A DNA stretch of 64,000 nucleotides from positions 40,137-104,136 of the forward strand of contig NW_004457346.1 in NCBI RefSeq assembly GCF_000313135.1, in the 5' to 3' direction. Below are positions 32,372 through 45,360 of this stretch, piece after piece; position 1 is the first letter of the stretch, and the number at the start of each line of letters is the position of its first letter. The translations under genes and the position numbers were made by a program. The notes below the pieces were generated by a model that was not told the DNA's origin, searched no databases, and was given only the letters and a program-made list of their open reading frames with translations. The stretch comes from Acanthamoeba castellanii str. Neff (taxonomy: Eukaryota; Discosea; Longamoebia; Acanthamoebidae).

Positions 32372-33575
32372 AAACGACGTGAGAATAGACGAAAAGTGAG
32401 GAGACGAGGAAGCGTGGCACGTACATGTTGACTTTGTGGGCGTTCCAGTAGTTGGGCATTTCGAGCCCGCTGTCCCGCAGGTCCAAATGAAAGCGCACCT
32501 GCCTGATCTGTACGAGCGCGTTGAGGGCCTGGTCGCACGTCGGCGAATGCGGCCAGAAGGGCGACTGCACCGATTTACCAAACATTTGGGAAAAGTTAAC
32601 ACGAATAATCTACGATATAATGAACAATAACCAACAATAACCAACAATAAATCAAATAAACATAATTAATAATTAATAATTAATAATAACGGGAGACGGG
32701 GCAGACCTGTTCGGTAAGGTGCTCGCGGCAAAGGGCGTCGTTCCATACGAGGCCATTCACCAGCTCACTCAGATTGCCTTCGTTCAAGCCCTGGTTGTGG
32801 TGGGGGAATTGATGATGCTTGAACACGCGCCATAATGCGAACAAAAACGGGCCACCAGAGAGTGCAAAGCAAGAGAGCCGGCACGTACCATGACGATGAA
32901 GAGGCGAGCTCGGCCATTGCTGGTGCGCGCAAGCTGCTTGATGTTGCGGATGATCTGGTCCGAGTCGGGAATGCACTCGTCCAAGTGCTGCGCGTGTGCG
33001 TGTCCGCATGCCATGCGATTAGGCGACGTCGGGGGAAGAGAGGTCTGGTCTGGTCAGCTGCGACGTACCTGCACCCAGTTCCAGTAGGTGGGCTTGCCGA
33101 AGAGGAAGGGCTTGAGGCCGTGCGTGAAGCACTGCTCGAGGGTGTAGCACAGGCGGGCCACGTGAGGGAACTGCACCGTCTTCACCGCCATTTCGGCTTC
33201 CTTCTTGTGCGTCAAGACTTCCTGTAAATAAATAAAGGGGAAATATTAAATATATAATTATAATACTGATAGAATGTTAAAAAAATCAAAAAATCAAAGA
33301 GAGTCGAGAGTCCTGGTGCCTCGCTGCAATGAATTAGCTATATTAATTGGATTTATTATGAGTTGGGCTTGAGTTGAATTAAAATCTGGGGGAGGTTGGG
33401 TACCGCGACGGCTTCATTGAGGGCCACTACAATGGCTGCAAGGGTAATGGCGAATGAATGGGCGTGAGGAAGAGAAAGAACGGAAAAGCGAAAGATTAAG
33501 ATGAGCCGAATTGAATTGAAATTGAAATTGGCAGTGGTGCACACCATCCGCTGTAGGTTCCTCAGCGCTGAGCAT
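30866..33575 (-). CDS. RUN-domain protein with C-terminal coiled coils
   Basis: The start exon reads 'MLSAEEPTAD' and joins to 'AIVVALNEAVA'. The RUN domain continues with 'LCYTLEQCFTHGLKPFLFGK', 'TYWNWVQ', 'LNEGNLSELVNGLVWNDALC', 'SPFWPHSPTCDQALNALVQI' and 'RQVRFHLDL', spread over several exons between 33575 and 32400. After a Ser/Pro-rich linker come coiled coils ('EQQIMQIISKNETDLKEKEE', 'LRTQGQMLWNELEGAQQKIK', 'EEELARLEAAG') and a short helical end to the stop at 30866. RUN domains bind Rab/Rap-type small GTPases or kinesin, so a role in membrane traffic is likely. The layout recalls RUNDC3 and RUFY proteins without a FYVE finger. Confidence 0.75.
32335..32369. repeat. CA dinucleotide run in a RUN-gene intron
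   Basis: Fifteen or more CA units follow a CGCG patch on the plus strand, within an intron. Confidence 0.85.
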
Positions 33576-34485
33576 GATGACGCGTCTACAGAGGGAGCTC
33601 TAACCAAAAGCGACGAAGTAGGCCGGAGGGCGGGAGGCGACCTTCAGCGCAACCAGCAAAACAGCAACCCCCCGTTGTACGCAAAACCACAACCCCAAAC
33701 TGTTCTCCCTCTTTTTCCGTTTTCCGCCCCCCCCCGCTTACGCCACCACACCCGTACCAAACGCGCGCCGCCATCATCAAGCCAACACCACAAAGAGTTT
33801 GAACCACGGCACGTGCATTGGGAGCGTCCACATGATGAGCCACACTGCAGCCCTTTGGAAGACCTTATGTGATCAGCACTGCCGCCAGTAGTGACAGATC
33901 CCAGAAGCCAAGGACCAGAGAACAGCAGTCATTGTTCGCGCAGACAAGAGAGAGCACAAAGGTAAAAGGGGCAACAGGTAAGGCCGATCGGCCGGCTCGA
34001 GAAAGGACATGAAGCTGGGCGTGGATCCCCGCCACTTCAGCAGCACAATACCGAAATATGACACTTCATTGCTTGTCCCAAGCACGCAACAACGCGGCGT
34101 GTGTGGGCTTTCTTTTTTCCTTTTTTTCCAACGTTCGGCGTCTGCACCGGCCTTGTCGTGTTCGTGCTGCCTGGACCTTCTTCTCCGCTACCACCACCAC
34201 CAGGCGACGACGCATCTACGTACGGCAGCCATAGCCAGGTAGGCCGCCGCTTGCGACTCACCCGCTTCAGTGCGCCGGCTAGAACCTTCGGCATTTCGCA
34301 ACCGGACAGTGGCCTGTGTACGATTTTTGACACGCGATCGACCGTCCGCTGCTACGCTTCTTCTCCGCCTCTACGTGCGCCAGCTTCGCATCGGAGACGA
34401 GGCAATTCCGTTTTCCCAAAGCAGGCCGGCTCTACACGGCCTCGATTTGATTTAATTTCACACACAGCCCAGCTTCATCGCATTC
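33576..34485. other. Divergent intergenic region, no gene
   Basis: 910 bases lie between the RUN gene and the SAM/RS/RRM gene, transcribed away from each other. A run of nine C (33728-33736) and a T-rich tract (34110-34130) are seen. No ORF with a domain, no tRNA and no clear TATA box was found. The 5' leader of the SAM/RS/RRM gene probably lies near 34300-34485. Confidence 0.45.
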
Positions 34486-37400
34486 ATGGATCCTTCATCG
34501 TCGCGTTCTGCGCCGCCTGCCAAGGCCGCCACTACCTCCGATTTTCTTAGCGATTTATCGTTTCAGCTGCAACAGGAGGAAGAGGAGCTGCTGCAGATGG
34601 AGGCCTCCTTGCTCTCATCCACCAAGGAGTCCAAGATCGAGGCCGCCACCACCACCAGCGCCTGGCGGCCCGTCACCATCGCCGGTATCAGCACCACCAA
34701 GCAGCCTGCTGGCCCCGACGCCAACCACAAACAGATCTCCGTGAGCGACACCACCACCAAGCCGCCTGCCGCCAGCCCAGTGCCGATCGTGGAGTCCCAG
34801 GCGGACGAGCTGGCCCTGCTAAAGGCGGAGCTGGAGAAGCAGCGCCGTCAGCTGATCGACCTCCAACAGCTCAAGACCAAGAAGGCCGCCTCGCCGCCGC
34901 TAGCGTCTGCGGCCACAGCGCTCGACCTCAACGCCACACCGTCGCCGCCCGAGACCCCGGCCCGGTGCCGCCCATTCCCCGATATACGGCGCGTACACAT
35001 TGGGGCTCACTCTTTACGCGTGTCGTGTGTGCCATGTATGTCGTGTGTCGTGTCGTGCCGCCGCACAAACACAGCGTCACGAACGACAAGCTGGCCGCGA
35101 TCAACCGGGAGCAGGAGGAGATGCAGCGCGACATGGAAGAAATGACCAAGCTCATAAACGCCACCCAGGCCCCCTCTGCGTTGCTCTCGTCGCTTGCAGC
35201 CGACAAGCTCCTGGGCAGCTTCCCGGGCTTCTCGTTCACGCCGCAGCCGGTTTCCGTTGCCGTGCCCGGGCCTGCAGCTGCTACTGCAGCTGCTGCGGAC
35301 ACTTCGAACGACGTGCGGTTCCGCATCGTCGACAGCCGGCTGCAGGAGGACGAGCGCCTGCGCAAGGAGCGGGAGATGCGCGAGCGCATCCAGCAGCAGC
35401 TCGACAAGGAGAAGCGGGAGCGCGAGCAGCGAGACAAGGAGCGCGAGCAGGAAAGAGAGAAGGAGCGAACGAGAGAGAAGGCCAAGGAAAGGGAGCGCGA
35501 GCGGGAAAGAGAGAAGGAACGCGAACGCGAAAGAGAACGCGAAAGAGAGAAGGAAAGAGAAAAGGAAAGAGAGAAGGAAAGAGAGAAGGAGCGGGAGCGC
35601 GAACGGGAGAGGGAGAGGGAGAAAGAGCGCGAGCGCGAACGCGAGAAGGAGAAGGAGCGGGAGAGAGAAAGAGATAGAGAAAGAGAAGAGAGAAGGAGCG
35701 AGAACGCGAGCGCGAGCGAAAAGAACGCGAACGCGAAAAGGCGGAAAGAGAACGCGAGCGTGCGCTGCAACGAGAGAAGGAGCTCGAGCTCGAACGCGAA
35801 CGCGAACGCGAGAAGGAAAGAGAACGCGAACGCGAGAAAGAGAAGGAGAAGGAGAAAGAACGGGAAGCGCAGCACCAAAAGCAGGCTCCGCAGCACACGA
35901 TCGCGTCGGTGTTGACGGAGCTGCAGCTGGAGAAGTACCTCGCAATGTTCGAGGAGGAGGAGGTGGACTACCCGTCGTTCCTCCTGCTCGAGGAGAAGGA
36001 CCTCGTCGACATGAGCGTCAAGATCGGCCCGCGCAAGAAGATTATGCGGAAGATCGAGTCGCTGCGCGCCGCCGCCGCCGCCGAAGCCACCCCGGCCGAC
36101 GCGGCCAAGCCGGCGGCCCCGGCGGAGGACCACAGCGGCGCCGTCGCCGCAGCGCCGTCGGCGGAGGACGTACACAACAAGAAGCGGTCGAGGGACGAAC
36201 GTGACGACCGGTCGTCGGCTTCGCGAGACCACGGCGGCGCGCGCGACGACGATCGGGAGGCGAAGAGGCGACGCGAGGAGAAGGACAAGCAGCAGCAGCG
36301 CGAGGCGGAGAAGGCGAGGGAGCGCGAGCGCGAGGACCGGGAGAAGAGGGAGAGGGAGCGCGAGCGCGAGAGGGAACGGGAGAGGGAGAAGGAAAAGGAG
36401 AAGGAGAGGGAGCGCGAGCGCGAACGAGAAAGAGAGAAGGAGAGAGAACGCGAAGACAAAGAGCGAAAGGAGAGGGAACGCGAACGCGAGCGAGAAAGAG
36501 AAAAGGAGAGGGAACGCGAGGAAAAGGAGAAGGCCGAGGCCGCTGCCGCTGCCGCTTCTGCCGCCGCCGCCGCCGCAGCGCAGCAGCAGGCCGGGCCGGG
36601 CCAGAAGGGCAACTACTGGGAGTACCAGGCCTTTGTCGACAGCCTCGAGAAGTTCGGCATGCTCACGGCCATGGCCCACGCCGGCCACCGGCCGCCTGTG
36701 CCCTTCCCCAACATGCTGCCGCCCTTCCCCAACATGCCGCCGCCGCCGTCGATCATGGCTGCCCTCCCGCCCATCCCCGCGCCGGTCTCTGCGGCGCCGC
36801 CGTCGGCCTTCATGGAGACGACGCGCATCGAGCCCATGGACGAGGACCGGGTCGTGGTCAAGCCCTCGGCGGTCTCTATTCCTGTCGACCGCGACGAGCC
36901 CTCGTCGTCATCGTCGTCGTCCCGTGGGCTCAGGCGCAGCGCCGAAAGAAGCAGCAGCAGCAGCAACCACAAGCGGAGCCGTCGCAGCCGCAGCCGCAGT
37001 CGGAGCCGGAGCCGGAGCCGATCGTCGGAACGGGGCCGACGACGCTCCAGTCGGTCGCCCAAGCGCGAGCGTCGTCGATCGGCGTCGCCTCCGCATCGGT
37101 CCAAGGAGAGCGGGTTCGACCGCAACCGGCGGCCGGAGAAGGAAAAGGAGAAGGAGCGCGAACGCGGTCGTGGCGGCAGCCCGGGTCACCGGACCGTCAA
37201 CCGCGCGCCGCAGGGCGTCAGGCCCTCCCGCTCCATCTACGTCAGCCTCTCCTCCTGGCACCTCGTTGAACAGATTGCGAGTGCGCACCTTCCCTCCCTG
37301 TGCGTGTCGTGTCGTGTGCGTGTTGTGTGCCATCATGACTGATCCTACTCTTTTTTCCAGTGCGCTCGGGATGTCCGCCACACGCCGATGAGAACGAGCG

Positions 37401-37935
37401 GACCAAGTTTGTCGAACACATGCTCTGGACCGAGTTTGGCCGCTTCGGTACGTACATTGCACTCCCGCTTTTCAAGTGTGCGTGCGCGACCTCACCAACC
37501 ACTCCTCCACCTCTCTCTCTCTCTCTCTATGCAGGCCACATCCTGAGCGTACGGGTTCTTGCCGGGCGCGACTACGGCTTCGTCAACTTCGACAAGGTAA
37601 TCAATAATGGCTTCTCTTATTTGCGGTGTTCGCTCTCTTCGATCTTTTTTTCTCTTTCTCATAAGTCTTCGCTTCGTTCTTTGCCTTACGCACTCAGTTG
37701 TCGGACGCAACGCGCGCGTTCGGTGAGCTCTCTGGCAAACCGATCCTGGGCACCCCTATGATCACCATTGGTTATGGCCGGTACGGCACCGGAGGCGTCT
37801 CCAATGGCCCCTTCCGCAAGGATGCGATCAAACGCAAGTGAGTGTGATGTGCGTGCGCGCAATAAACTCACTCACTTTCTCTTTCTCTCTTTCTCCCTTC
37901 ATTCTTCTTCTGTCCATTTCAGCAAGTGGAGTTGA
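34486..37935 (+). CDS. SAM-domain, Arg/Glu-repeat and RS-domain protein with C-terminal RRM
   Basis: The order is an N-terminal coiled-coil region ('LALLKAELEKQRRQLIDLQ'); a long charged helix of Arg-Glu and Lys-Glu repeats (about 35370-35870); a SAM domain ('LTELQLEKYLAMFEEEEVDY', 'LVDMSVKIGPRKKIMRKIES'); a second Arg-Glu helix (36290-36540); a Pro-rich stretch; an Arg-Ser domain; and an RRM with RNP2 'RSIYVSLSS' and RNP1 'RDYGFVNFDK'. The stop is at 37933-37935. It is probably a nuclear splicing- or RNA-export-linked SR-type protein. An intron of about 113 bases lies near 34962-35074, and short introns split the RRM. One change of frame occurs inside the first Arg-Glu repeat near 35690: the frame used before it runs on to a stop at 35915, while the repeat and SAM domain continue in the next frame. 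Indel error in a simple repeat is the likeliest cause. Confidence 0.75.
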
Positions 37936-38374
37936 GCCTGCCATTGTGGACCCACCAGACCCTTGGACCTGCCTGATGATGGCCTATCTCTTTCCAAGAT
38001 GTTATAAATGTAATGCTACATTTATATTATGATCGACTCAAATGTGTGGAAATGGTGCAACCAACAACCAAACATGTGTGAGAGGTGTGAGCCCAACACC
38101 CACCTGTGCCACAAGTTCACTTCAAAAGAGTGAAAGGAGGAGAAAAGCGAAGGAAAATGAAGGCGAGATGAAAAAAGAGGTGGGAAATTCCGGCCGAAGG
38201 GAACGGGAATTGCGCGGTGCTACAGGAGTTGCGTTTTGTTCTACTTCTCTGTGCTGCTTCGATCATCGTCGGCAGATCATCGGCAACCATAAAGCCTTTA
38301 GAGCAAGGCGCACAGTACCAGAAGAGGAGCAACCCAACCCAATACTGTAAGAAGAGAAAGAGATACAGAGCAAG
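37936..38374. other. Intergenic region, no gene
   Basis: This holds the 3' end of the SAM/RS/RRM gene, with an A/T-rich inverted repeat near 38005-38030 (ATAAATGTA and TACATTTAT) that may help end transcription, then the promoter of the Nudix gene. No TATA box is obvious. Confidence 0.4.
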
Positions 38375-39598
38375 ATGAATATGAATACTCTGCTGAAAGA
38401 TTTTGTCAGTGACCTGGAGGGATATGCAGAGCAGCAGCAGCAGCAAAGCACATCATCGCCAGGGCTCGACAGAAAGAGGAAGGTGGACCATGCAGAGCCT
38501 GCCTTCGTCGACGAAGCTGCAGTCCCGCCCTCCAATGGAGACGACGATGCGGGCAAAATGAATCACCTCAAGAAGAGCCCAGAGAGCGACGACAACGATT
38601 CCGACCACCGAGGGCGCAAGGCCGTCAAATCGGGCAACAACCAAGATGACGATGATGAACAAGAAGATTCGTCGTCATCTACATCTACATCGCCCAATGA
38701 CAGTGGGATGGACAAGCCCACCGAAGGCGAGGACCAAGATGAAGATGATGAAGTCGCCGAAGATGATGAAGCAGACGCCCCCACCGCCCGATCTCTAGAA
38801 GAGCCCACCGACGCGCAGCCGCCATCGCCGCCGCCGCTGCCGCTCCACCGGCACCGACCGTCGGCCGGCGCCCGCCGCACGTTCGACAACCTCATGGCCG
38901 ACGCTGCAGACTCGAGCCCGTCGTCGACGCACCGCTCCACGGTGATCGCGGCCGTGGTCGTGTTCGACGGCGAGGGCCGCGTGCTGCTCGTGCAGGAGGC
39001 CAAGCCCAAGTGCCGCGGTTTGTGGTATCTGCCAGGTACGTGCGCACACGTGTGGGGTGTGTGCGGTGGTGCGTGTGTCGTGCGGTGGTGCGTGTGTGCG
39101 GTTTGTGCTGACGCGTGTGTGTGCGCACACATGCAGCGGGTCGGGTGGAGGTGGGCGAGTCACCGATCGAGGGCGCCATGCGCGAAGTGGAGGAGGAGTC
39201 GGGGCTGCAGCTGGAGCCGTCGGGCATCTTCTCGGTCGAGTACAAGATCAGCAAGCGCTCCGGCAAGGCCTGGATCCGATACGGCATCACCGGCCAAATC
39301 GTCGGCGGTTCCCTCAAGACCCCCGACAGGGTACTTACAACCAACAACCAACACGCACACGCACCACCGCACGACACACACCGCACGACACACCGCACAC
39401 ACCGCACGACACACCGCACACGGCCTGACTCTCGCGGGTCAATAGGAGGACAAGGAGAGTATCCAGGCGCGGTGGTTCCCGCTCGAGGAGGTCAACGAGT
39501 CGCTGGGGCTGCGCAACGACGACATGCTCAAGCTCATCGCCCTCCACCGGCAGAACGGCGACCGGCCCATCCCCGTACTCAGCTCCTACAAGTCGTAG
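38375..39598 (+). CDS. Nudix hydrolase, NUDT18-like
   Basis: Exons 38375-39035, 39137-39330 and 39446-39598 join in phase to 335 residues. The Nudix box reads 'GRVEVGESPIEGAMREVEEE' followed by SGL, with the catalytic REVEEE acids in place. The flanks 'LLVQEAKPKCRGLWYLPA', 'IFSVEYKI', 'WIRYGITGQIVGGSLKT' and 'ESIQARWFPLEEV' resemble NUDT18, which cleaves oxidised guanine nucleotide diphosphates. An acidic, disordered N-terminal half of about 180 residues (Ser/Asp/Glu-rich, with KR-rich patches) is not part of the enzyme fold and may send it to the nucleus. Substrate choice is inferred from similarity only. Confidence 0.82.
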
Positions 39599-39751
39599 GC
39601 CCACCACCAGCCACCACCTTCGTCGCAATGCTGGGAGAACATTTTGTGCGCATATTGTGCGGCCCTGTAAATACATCAACACTACGCAACACGATACGAC
39701 ACACGTGGAGGAACGACACGACACACGCGTGTGCGTGTGCGGTACAATTCA

Positions 39752-42103
39752 TCAGAAGAAGCCGTCGACGTCGTCCACCAGGATGAGGAGGTAGTAGGTG
39801 TAGCTGTTGGGCGTCAGACCGTTGTCCTCCATCTCCTCCAGCGTCCTCCTCACCGCCCTGCATTTTATTAATTCCATATTTAATATTTAATATTTAACAT
39901 TTTAATAGTAATAACATAAAATAATCAATTATTATGAATAAATAAATAAATAAATAATAAATGGAGGAATAATGTGTAGTGTACTCGGGATCCTTTCGTC
40001 GGAGGTAGGAGATCATCTTGGCGTGGTAGTAGTCCCGGTTGATCTTCCTGCCCGACCGGGCCAGCTTGCGCGTCAGGTCGCTCCACATCAGCTCGATGTC
40101 CGACGCCTGCGCCGCCGAGATGAATCATGTGTGCCGTGTCGTGTCGTTGGTCGTGTCGTGTTATGTTGCGTGTGTGCGTGTGGTCGTGTCGTGCTATGTT
40201 ACGTGTGTGCGTGAAGGGTGATACCTGGAGCACATAGCCGCCGCACTTGAGGAAGGACAGGAAGGCCCTTTTCGAGGGCAGGAAGTGCGCCTTGCGCATA
40301 TTGAGCGCCATCGCGAAGGCGCCCTCAAAGTTTCCTTTTTTATATATATATGTTCAATATATGAATATATGAATATGGGAAGATATTCTTAATAATAATA
40401 ATAGATAATAATTGTGTTGATTAAATAGAAATAGAAATAAAAGATGACCGCGTACCGGCGTGCGAGTAGGACCGGATGAGTGAGTTGAAGGTGCCGGCGT
40501 GCACCCGGTGCGCGTTGGCCGCCAGGAAGACCATGAGCTGGCCGAGCCACATGAATCCGTGAGTTGTGTGTTGTGTGTGTGCGTGCGTGTCGTGTGTGTG
40601 TGTGTGTGCGTGCGTCGTGTGCGCGTGTCGCGCGGGTGTCGTACCTCTGCGGTGGAAGCGTATTTGGGGAGTAGGCGGAGGAGCGTGTTGGCCGAGCTCT
40701 CGGGCTTCCAGCCGTGCGTGCCCATCAACTTCTTCATCTGCTCAAACTCCTCCGGACCACTAACAACCCCCCACGACGCCGTGCGTGTCATGTCGTGCCA
40801 TGTGTGCGGTGCGTGTCGTGTTGCGTGTCGTGTAGTGTGCGGCACCTGGCGGATTCGAGGAGGGCCTTCCAGGTGAGCTCGTTGCGCGGCACGTCGTGGG
40901 CGACCATCTCGTCGAGCAGGTTCTTGAGGCTCGGCAGCCGGCGCCCGCCCTTGCGGCCCACCACCGGCAGCAGCGCGTTGTAGGCCGCCGTCGTCACGTG
41001 GCCGCGTGCTTTCATCTCCTCAAACAGCTCCGCCACCTTAACCTCTCGCCCCGCACCAGCGTTGCTGACGTCAGCACCACCATTCTTGCTGCCGCTGACG
41101 TCATCACCAGCGTCGTCGGTCCGTCGCTGTGGGCGCGGCTGCGGCGGGCCAGCAGATCGATGAGCATGTGGAGGGCGCGGTGCGAGGGCAGCACATTGCG
41201 GCGCTCGACCAGCTCCAGGTAGAGTGCGGCCGCGTCGTCGGCCCGGCGTCGCAGGCAGTGGCCCTCGAGCAGCGCCGAATAGATGCGCTGCTGCCGCAGC
41301 TCGGCGCCGGTGGTGGTGGTGGCAGTGGCGATGTTAAGGTGGTGGCGGGCGATGGCGTCGGCGAGGTGGCCGCAGCCGCGGCGGCCCAGCTCGCGGATGG
41401 TGACGCAGTAGAGCGGCACCTCGGCTCGCGCGTTCAGGCCGGTGTCGCGCTTGAACGCCGCAATCTCCTCCTCCACCGCCTCGACCGACAGATCTGCTCT
41501 CTTACCGCACACACCGCACGCACCACACGCACACGACACACACGCACCGCACACACCGCACGCACGACACACACGCACCGCACACGATGAGTTATCGTCA
41601 AACCGGAGGCGGAGGAGTGTGTGCGCGACCTGCAGGGACGGTGCGGCCGGGCGCGAGTGACGGTAGAAGGAGCCGGCGCTGGGCCCAGGCCTGCGCTGCG
41701 GCGGCATCGGCGCCGTCGGCCGCGGCCGCGACCTGGGCGCGCTTGCGCTTGCTGCCGCTGCGGAGGACCACCTTGGCCAGGGCCACGTAGGCGCTGGAGA
41801 GCGGGCGCAATGTGGGCGTGGGCCGGCAGCGGAAGCGGAAGCGGTCCACCCACAACGTCTGCTGTGAGGTGGTGGTGGCGGCGTCGGCCGACGGCGACTG
41901 CCGCGCACTGCTCGCGAGCGAACGTGCCATGGAGACCGCACGGCCTGGGGCAGCTGCGGCCCACAAATCAAATTGGAATTGATAATATTATTATTATTGT
42001 TAATCTGTGATTTAATCAACGACATTACGTAGAGAGAAGTAAAGAAGTCTGTACCATTGTGGCAAGCGCTCAGGGCAGGCCGTGTCCCTCTTCGTAGCAT
42101 CAT
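39752..42103 (-). CDS. Pentatricopeptide-repeat (PPR) protein, probably mitochondrial
   Basis: The N-terminus, from two ATGs at 42103 and 42100, is basic and Ser/Ala-rich ('MLRRGTRPALSACHN', then 'MARSLASSARQS' in the next exon), as in mitochondrial targeting peptides. PPR-like helices include 'RIYSALLEGHCLRRRADDAA', 'LHMLIDLLARRS', 'AYNALLPVVGRKG', 'LLDEMVAHDVPRNELTWKAL', 'GTFNSLIRSYAG' and 'MRKAHFLPSKRAFLSFLKCG'. The last exon ends 'LTPNSYTYYLLILVDD'. PPR proteins bind organelle RNA for processing or translation. Exons are separated by CA/GT-rich introns. The gene starts only 85 bases from the stop of the neighbouring phosphodiesterase gene, in the same direction. Confidence 0.65.
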
Positions 42104-42187
42104 CTTCACCCAGAACTGAAAATCGAAATAAATTGAGAAATTTATTTTCTTGTTTCTTGCGCCCAAGGAAGACACCGGTGAGTACAC

Positions 42188-45100
42188 TCATTCCTTGGTG
42201 CTTGCCCTGGGGCTGCTGGCCCGCTTGCGGATGTGCTCATCAAACTTCTGCGACTCCTGCCCCAAGGACGTTGGGTTCACACCCCACAGATCTGATCAGT
42301 CGTGGCCTCCACAACCACAATAGCAACAAAGTGGAGAGGAAAGACGTCTGCAACAGAAAAAAACAACAACCAACCTTGAGGCGTTCAGAGACGACGTGCA
42401 TGACGTGGTAGCGGATATTCTGGTACTGAGCAAGCAACGACTCGAAGCGATCTACGCACACGCACACGCACACGCACACGCACACGCACACGCACACAGA
42501 AACATCAGCACGTGGTCCAGGCAAACGCGAGCGCTGCCTTACGGGCACCGTACCTCGGTTGAGCTCCAGGAGCGTCGTGTCCTCGCAGGCGATGGCCGTT
42601 GCCGACCGCGGCAGGCCCTGGTGTGCCATTCATTACCTCAGATCAGCGCCTGCGTTGGCACTTCACTGTTTTCAAGGCGAGGCCGCGTACGGTGATGAGG
42701 GACATCTCGCCGAAGGAGTCGCCCACGCCCAGCCGCATGAACTCCACCGACGCATCATCGGCCGGCGCGTCTGTGTGGCCGGCTCAGGTGAGCTCTTTAA
42801 GGGAGCGGTCGACGCCAGCCGATACCTTAAAGAGAGAGGCATCAGGGCGGGGCGTACCGGGGTTGGTCTTCTCGAGGCGGATGGAGCCCTTGTAGATGAG
42901 GAAGAATGAGGGCTCGAGGTCGCCCTGCCTGAACACCACCTCGTTCTTGTGATAGACCCGCTCCCTCTGGAAACACACGTGCGTGAGCAAAGAACACACA
43001 CCCGACCGCACACGCACACGTACGTCGTCGATGGAGGCGGCGATGGCCTCGAGCTGCTCGCCGTAGAGGCTGGAGAAGAGATAGGACCGACACAGGGAGC
43101 TGCACACGAACTGGCGGTACTTGCGCACCCGCTCCAGGTCGACTTCCACCGGCGTTGCGTGCACGTAGGCCAGCTCGGCCTGCTTCTGCGACTCACGGAA
43201 CCTGCGCTCTCAAGTCAGTTCCACACACGCAACACGCAACACACACACACGACACACACCACACCACACCACACACACAACGTACATGGCGCTGGGCAGG
43301 GACAAGAGGGTGACGCCCGTGCGGGCGACTACGGTGGCGGTCCGCTTGGCCTGGTGGTCGCAGCCCAACGCGGACTCGCCGAAGAACTGGCCCCGCCCCA
43401 AAGACCGAACCAGCCGCCTCTGCTCGCCCTGCACCCGTGAACCTTCAGTAAACCAGGCATGTCGCGTATGTCGTGGTGTAGCATGTGTCGTGTCGTGTCG
43501 TCACGTGCGTGTCGTCGTGTGTCGTGTGTCGTGTGTCGTGTGTCGTGTGGTGTGTGTCGTGTCGTGCCTCTTCCTGGTAGACGTCGAGAACGCCAGCGAC
43601 GATGAGATAGAAGCACGACGTGACTTCGCCTTCTCTGCAGTTGTAGTGGAAAAAAATGTGAGCAGTCGGCCTAAAAGAACGAAAGAAAGAACGAAATGCG
43701 AAACGGGGGAGGGGAGGAAAGGTGCACTGACTTGACGACGACGTCGCCCGGCTGGCGGGTCTCCTCGGTACACGCGGAGAAGAGGCGGGACACGCGCGCC
43801 GGGCTGAGGTTGCGGAAGTACCACACGTCGCAGAACATTCTGAACAGCAAGCTCGCGCGCGAGTAGCCCTCGGCATACTTGGACACCGCCAACGCCACCT
43901 GAGCCACGCCCAGCAAATGTCAGCGCACTCCAAGTCGAGACACGACACACACCACACACGGCTCGCGGCACGACACACCACACACGGACCGTTTCTTCGG
44001 TTTGTGGGCGCTTGAGGTGGGTGACTTTGACGCGCAGCTTGTTGCCCTCCGAGGTCTCGGTCTCCACGTACTCGGGGATGCCCGAGCAGTGCACGATGTA
44101 CAGCTTCTTCTTGATGCTCTCCGGCAGGTTATTCAAATCTGTGCGTGTGCATGTGTGTGTGCGGTGGTGTGTGCGCGTGTGCGTGTGCGTGTGCGTGTGC
44201 GGTCAGGAAATGAACGGTAAAGAAGAGAAAGTGAGTGCGGGAGGGCCGGTGGTGCCTGATATGGCGGTGTGGATGGTGGGCACGCCCGACTCGTGGATGA
44301 TCATGTCGGCATCGAACAGGAACATGCGGAGCGAGATCTCGCGCTGGTAGTTGATGATCCCTTGCGACACCAAACTCGCCAGAGCCTAAATAAAAACACA
44401 ACAATAACAATTAACAATTAACAATTAACAATATTAAAAGCAATATAGAATCAGATTAAATATAATATTAGTTAATTAGTAAAATGTTACCTGCGGGTTG
44501 TAGTAGGTGTCGGAGGAGTAGGAGATGCTCTTGCCGAGGAACGAGAGCTTGAAGCGAACGGTGGGCACCGTGTGGAAGCTGTAGTCGAACTCGAACTCCG
44601 CCCCGTGGATGTTCACCTTGTCTCCGATCAGCACCGGCCTGCATTTTTTTTTCGCACGACACGCACACGCATGACACGACACGCGACACGCGACACGACC
44701 GCACACGCATGACACGACACGCACACCGTAATCTTTCAGGTAAGACAAACTTCAAGCAATGAACCTGTTGTGCGGCAGGTTAGGGGAGAGAACCTGAAGG
44801 TGTAGTATTCCCCTACGTCGGCCAAGCCGGTGATGGCGTTGACCTTGCGCTTGTAACTCTCGTTGACCGTTCTCGTCGTGTACAGCTCTATCTTCTCGCC
44901 TGGCGAACACAAGAAAAGGGCAACACTCGAATGAGCGCGAACAGTGCGTGTGATAGTGTGCATGCGTGCGTTGGTGCGTTGGTGCGTTGTGTGTGAGAGA
45001 GATAGGAGACCTTCGAGGATCATCTGGATCACGCCCGAGTCGTGGTCGCTGTGACAGTGCGTGAGTATCACCTTGGTCACGAAGCGATGGTGGATTCCCT

Positions 45101-45328
45101 AATAAAAACAACAAACAACAAACAAAGACGGCGGCGATTTAAATTGACCCTGAGACGACCGTGAGAGGGGGAAAGAAGGAGGGAGATGGGGCTTCGGTAC
45201 GTACGTGGCGGCGAAGGAATCGGTGGTCTGCATGGGCGGATCGACCAGCACACCGTACCCGTTCAGCCAAATGATGAAACCCGTCGTTCGACCTGATGCG
45301 TGCAATGAGTCTTGTAAGTCAATCTCTT

Positions 45329-45360
<32 letters not shown>

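Noticed and set aside
32128..32373. Plus-strand open frame within the RUN gene
   Set aside because: It overlaps introns and exons of the minus-strand gene and ends in a CA repeat.
35450..35870. GA-rich tract considered as a non-coding purine repeat or triplex site
   Set aside because: It encodes a regular Arg-Glu/Lys-Glu helix in frame and leads into a SAM domain, so coding explains it.
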